From assembly GCA_900104565.1 (NCBI GenBank), contig LT629952.1:310001-374000 (forward strand): a stretch of 64,000 nucleotides of DNA. The letters are read 5' to 3'. A model generated the notes under the pieces. That model did not search any database and was not told the DNA's origin. It saw only the letters and a program-made list of their open reading frames with translations. This stretch comes from Ruminococcaceae bacterium Marseille-P2935. GTDB taxonomy: Bacteria > Bacillota > Clostridia > Oscillospirales > Ruminococcaceae. The translations under genes were made by a program, and so were the position numbers. Shown here in pieces: positions 62,562 through 64,000 of the stretch. Within the stretch, counting starts at the first letter, position 1. Every line of letters starts with the position of its first letter.

Positions 62562-62878
62562 TTGGCTCTTCGTGAGATTAGAACAGCAGATGACGAAATA
62601 TTACGAAAAATCTGTCGCCCAGTTATCGTGTTTGATGATCGCTTAAGACAATTGCTGCAGGATATGGCCGAAAAATCATGTATGCCAATCAAGGGGGAGT
62701 GCTGGCAGTCTGCCAAGTGGGTATTTTAAAGCGAGCTGTAGTGATTGATATAGGGGAGTGCCTTATCAAACTAATCAATCCTGTTATTGCCTTGCAGCCC
62801 GATACACAGCTTACAAGAGAAGGTTGTAACCTTTCGAAGAACATATTGAAAAGTGTCGTTAAACATGGCGCTGATTAA
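62562..62878 (+). pseudogene. Frameshifted, truncated peptide deformylase
   Basis: TTG 62562 starts LALREIRTADDEILRKICRP and continues VIVFDDRLRQLLQDMAEK, a clear peptide deformylase N-terminus. Near 62675 the frame shifts, and the next segment reads MYANQGGVLAVCQVGILKRA with VVIDIGECLIKLINPVI; motif 1, usually GxGLAAPQVG, is damaged. Motif 2 survives as REGCNLS (normally EGCLS) and the sequence then ends, with the HExDH zinc motif missing. Codons and order are conserved for about 100 residues, so the loss seems recent. A functional copy must exist elsewhere if the enzyme is needed. Confidence 0.85.
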
Positions 62879-62948
62879 GTTTGACAAAAAGCTCATCTTA
62901 TGCACGACTCGCTTGGTTCGAATTCTTGAAGAAGTTTTTTTACACCAA

Positions 62949-62969
62949 CCGGCACTGCCGGCGTTTTTT
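62949..62969 (+). terminator. Small terminator-like hairpin
   Basis: CCGGC-ACT-GCCGG followed by CGTTTTTT, downstream of the deformylase remnant; it may be what is left of that gene's terminator. Confidence 0.6.
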
Positions 62970-62989
62970 CTTGCACGAAAGCCAACAAC

Positions 62990-63030
62990 AAAACGAGAGT
63001 GCTTTGGATTTTCCAAAGCACTCTCGTTTA
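62990..63030 (-). terminator. Intrinsic terminator of the rpsF-ssb-rpsR operon
   Basis: A perfect 18-bp stem (62991-63008 with 63012-63029), AACGAGAGTGCTTTGGA and complement, ends in CGTTTTG on the minus strand, 10 bp past the rpsR stop. Confidence 0.9.
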
Positions 63031-63038
63031 TAAAAATA

Positions 63039-63284
63039 TTATTCGCTTACATACGGGAACAGTGCAAGATGACGAGCACGTTTAATTGCAATAGTCAGCT
63101 CGCGCTGATGATGTGCACAGGTACCGGTAACTCTGCGGGGAACAATTTTTGCCCGTTCGCTGAGGTATCTTCTCAGACGTGCAACATCTTTGTAATCGAT
63201 ATTATCAACACGGTCAACACAGAAGGCGCAAACTTTCTTTTTGCCTCTTCTGCCACGGTTATTATTTCTCTCTGGTCTTTCCAT
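63039..63284 (-). CDS. rpsR: 30S ribosomal protein S18
   Basis: Small-subunit protein of 81 residues that pairs with S6 on the 30S platform. Seen are [19 protein letters not shown], the conserved core [21 protein letters not shown] and [18 protein letters not shown]. The CAFC and TGTCAHH cysteines indicate the zinc-binding (C+) form. AAGGAGG lies upstream of ATG 63284. It is the last gene of rpsF-ssb-rpsR. Confidence 0.98.
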   Translation of the reverse strand: MERPERNNNRGRRGKKKVCAFCVDRVDNIDYKDVARLRRYLSERAKIVPRRVTGTCAHHQRELTIAIKRARHLALFPYVSE

Positions 63285-63329
63285 GGTTCAAAACCTCCTT
63301 ACATATTATTTGAACTTGATGTTTTACCC

Positions 63330-63788
63330 TTAAAAGGGCAGATCGTCGTCGGTATCAATCTCTTGAAAATCGCCAATATCGCCACTAGCGTAAGATACGG
63401 AAGGGGCAGTAGGCGCTGCCGGAGCAGTGAAGCCGGATGCCGGCGCAGCGGATTCGGAAGCAGCTGAAGCATTTTTGCTTTCAACAAAGCTGACATTTTC
63501 GGCCAAAACTTCAACAGCAGTGCGCTTGTTGCCGTTTTTATCCTCATAGTTACGAGTTTGAATGGTGCCGTCAATTGCAATCATATTTCCCTTACGAAAA
63601 TATTTCGAGATAAACTCAGCAGTTTGGCGCCACGCAACAATGTTAATAAAATCGGTCTGACGTTCACCACCGCGGGAATAAGGCCGATTAATTGCAACCG
63701 AAAAAGAGACAACAGAAATACCATTAGGGGTTTGCCTCAGTTCAGGGTCAGCAGTTAATCTTCCAACAAGGATAGCTTTGTTTAACAT
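63330..63788 (-). CDS. ssb: Single-stranded DNA-binding protein
   Basis: OB-fold protein of 152 residues that coats ssDNA in replication and repair. The N-terminal MLNKAILVGRLTADPELRQ, DFINIVAWRQTAEFISKYF and GTIQTRNYEDKNGNKRTAVEV are canonical. An Ala/Pro/Ser-rich linker leads to the acidic tip DTDDDLPF that recruits partner proteins. AAGGGGTGG precedes ATG 63788. Confidence 0.98.
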   Translation of the reverse strand: MLNKAILVGRLTADPELRQTPNGISVVSFSVAINRPYSRGGERQTDFINIVAWRQTAEFISKYFRKGNMIAIDGTIQTRNYEDKNGNKRTAVEVLAENVSFVESKNASAASESAAPASGFTAPAAPTAPSVSYASGDIGDFQEIDTDDDLPF

Positions 63789-63806
63789 AATAACACCACC
63801 CCTTGA

Positions 63807-64000
63807 TTATTCGCCTTTTTTCACGATCAGGCTTCTGAGAATTCCGTCTGTGATCTTGTAAACACGATCAAGCTCTGCAGGAAGTTCTGGTGAGCTTGTA
63901 AAATCGATGAGGAAATAGTAACCTTCAGTTTCATCGTTAATTTCGTAGGCCAATCTGCGTTTGCCCCATTCATCAACGTTGTTGATGGTACCATTGTTGT
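63807..64000 (-). CDS. rpsF: 30S ribosomal protein S6, 5' part outside the window
   Basis: The C-terminal 64 residues of S6 are visible on the minus strand: VDEWGKRRLAYEINDETEGY, YYFLIDFTSSPELPAELDRV and ITDGILRSLIVKKGE before the stop at 63809-63807. The N-terminal third lies beyond base 64000. It is the first gene of rpsF-ssb-rpsR, 18 nt upstream of ssb. Confidence 0.96.
   Translation of the reverse strand, partial: NNGTINNVDEWGKRRLAYEINDETEGYYFLIDFTSSPELPAELDRVYKITDGILRSLIVKKGE

Noticed and set aside
1-64000. CRISPR arrays, insertion sequences, prophage or integrase genes
   Set aside because: No regularly spaced repeats, transposase motifs or phage structural genes were seen anywhere in the window.

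Overview
The window comes from a low-GC, Gram-positive, spore-forming anaerobe of the class Clostridia, most likely the Ruminococcaceae/Oscillospiraceae (Oscillospirales). The reasons are the strong Shine-Dalgarno sites with frequent TTG and GTG starts, the Clostridia-type gene families (DUF4364, DUF1836, TSCPD, DUF1540, TIGR03960/TIGR03936), a SpoIVFA/SpoIVFB-like pair, and conserved blocks such as tig-clpP-clpX-lon-engB and rplS-lepB-rbgA-rnhB-yraN. The assignment is by gene content and order only. It is core chromosome: I see no insertion sequence, prophage, integrase or CRISPR array. Three decayed genes mark local loss.

Layout. 1-4470: 3' part of dnaE, then pfkA. 4483-8802: a tiny Cys-rich protein with a sigma-K-like promoter, ClpC, and an NfeD/SPFH membrane pair. 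8882-11650: a class B penicillin-binding protein, a structured RNA with its own promoter and terminator, and a DegV lipid-binding protein. 11753-23136: an endonuclease/phosphatase-fold protein with no canonical start codon, a PHP phosphoesterase, malic enzyme, TSCPD protein, membrane and regulatory proteins, a Ca2+-type P-ATPase, a methyltransferase pseudogene, hemolysin III and DUF1836. 23324-30797: two exported GHL10-type proteins, the second fused to an amidase and Ig-like repeats, then the sporulation-type M23/M50 pair. 30875-39130: radical SAM pair, rplS, lepB, rbgA, rnhB, yraN, dipeptidase, thrC. 39171-50381: DUF1540, metallophosphoesterase, the tig-clpP-clpX-lon-engB protein-quality block, lysA, a TrpR-like regulator, a methyltransferase and hslO.

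50406-52442: a tRNA cluster (Asp, Gly, Cys), a decayed Asp-box repeat gene and yebC. 52462-62537: a complete de novo UMP operon, pyrB-pyrC-pyrF-pyrK-pyrD-pyrE-carA-carB. Its leader encodes a 43-residue U-rich peptide that reads through an intrinsic terminator, the architecture of the enterobacterial pyrBI attenuator. PyrB itself carries a C-terminal PyrI-like zinc module without the PyrI allosteric domain. 62562-64000: a frameshifted peptide deformylase remnant, then rpsR, ssb and the end of rpsF on the minus strand.

The strongest candidates for something new are the pyr leader with the PyrB-zinc fusion, and the unidentified RNA upstream of degV. Identities rest on motifs read by eye; no database search was possible.
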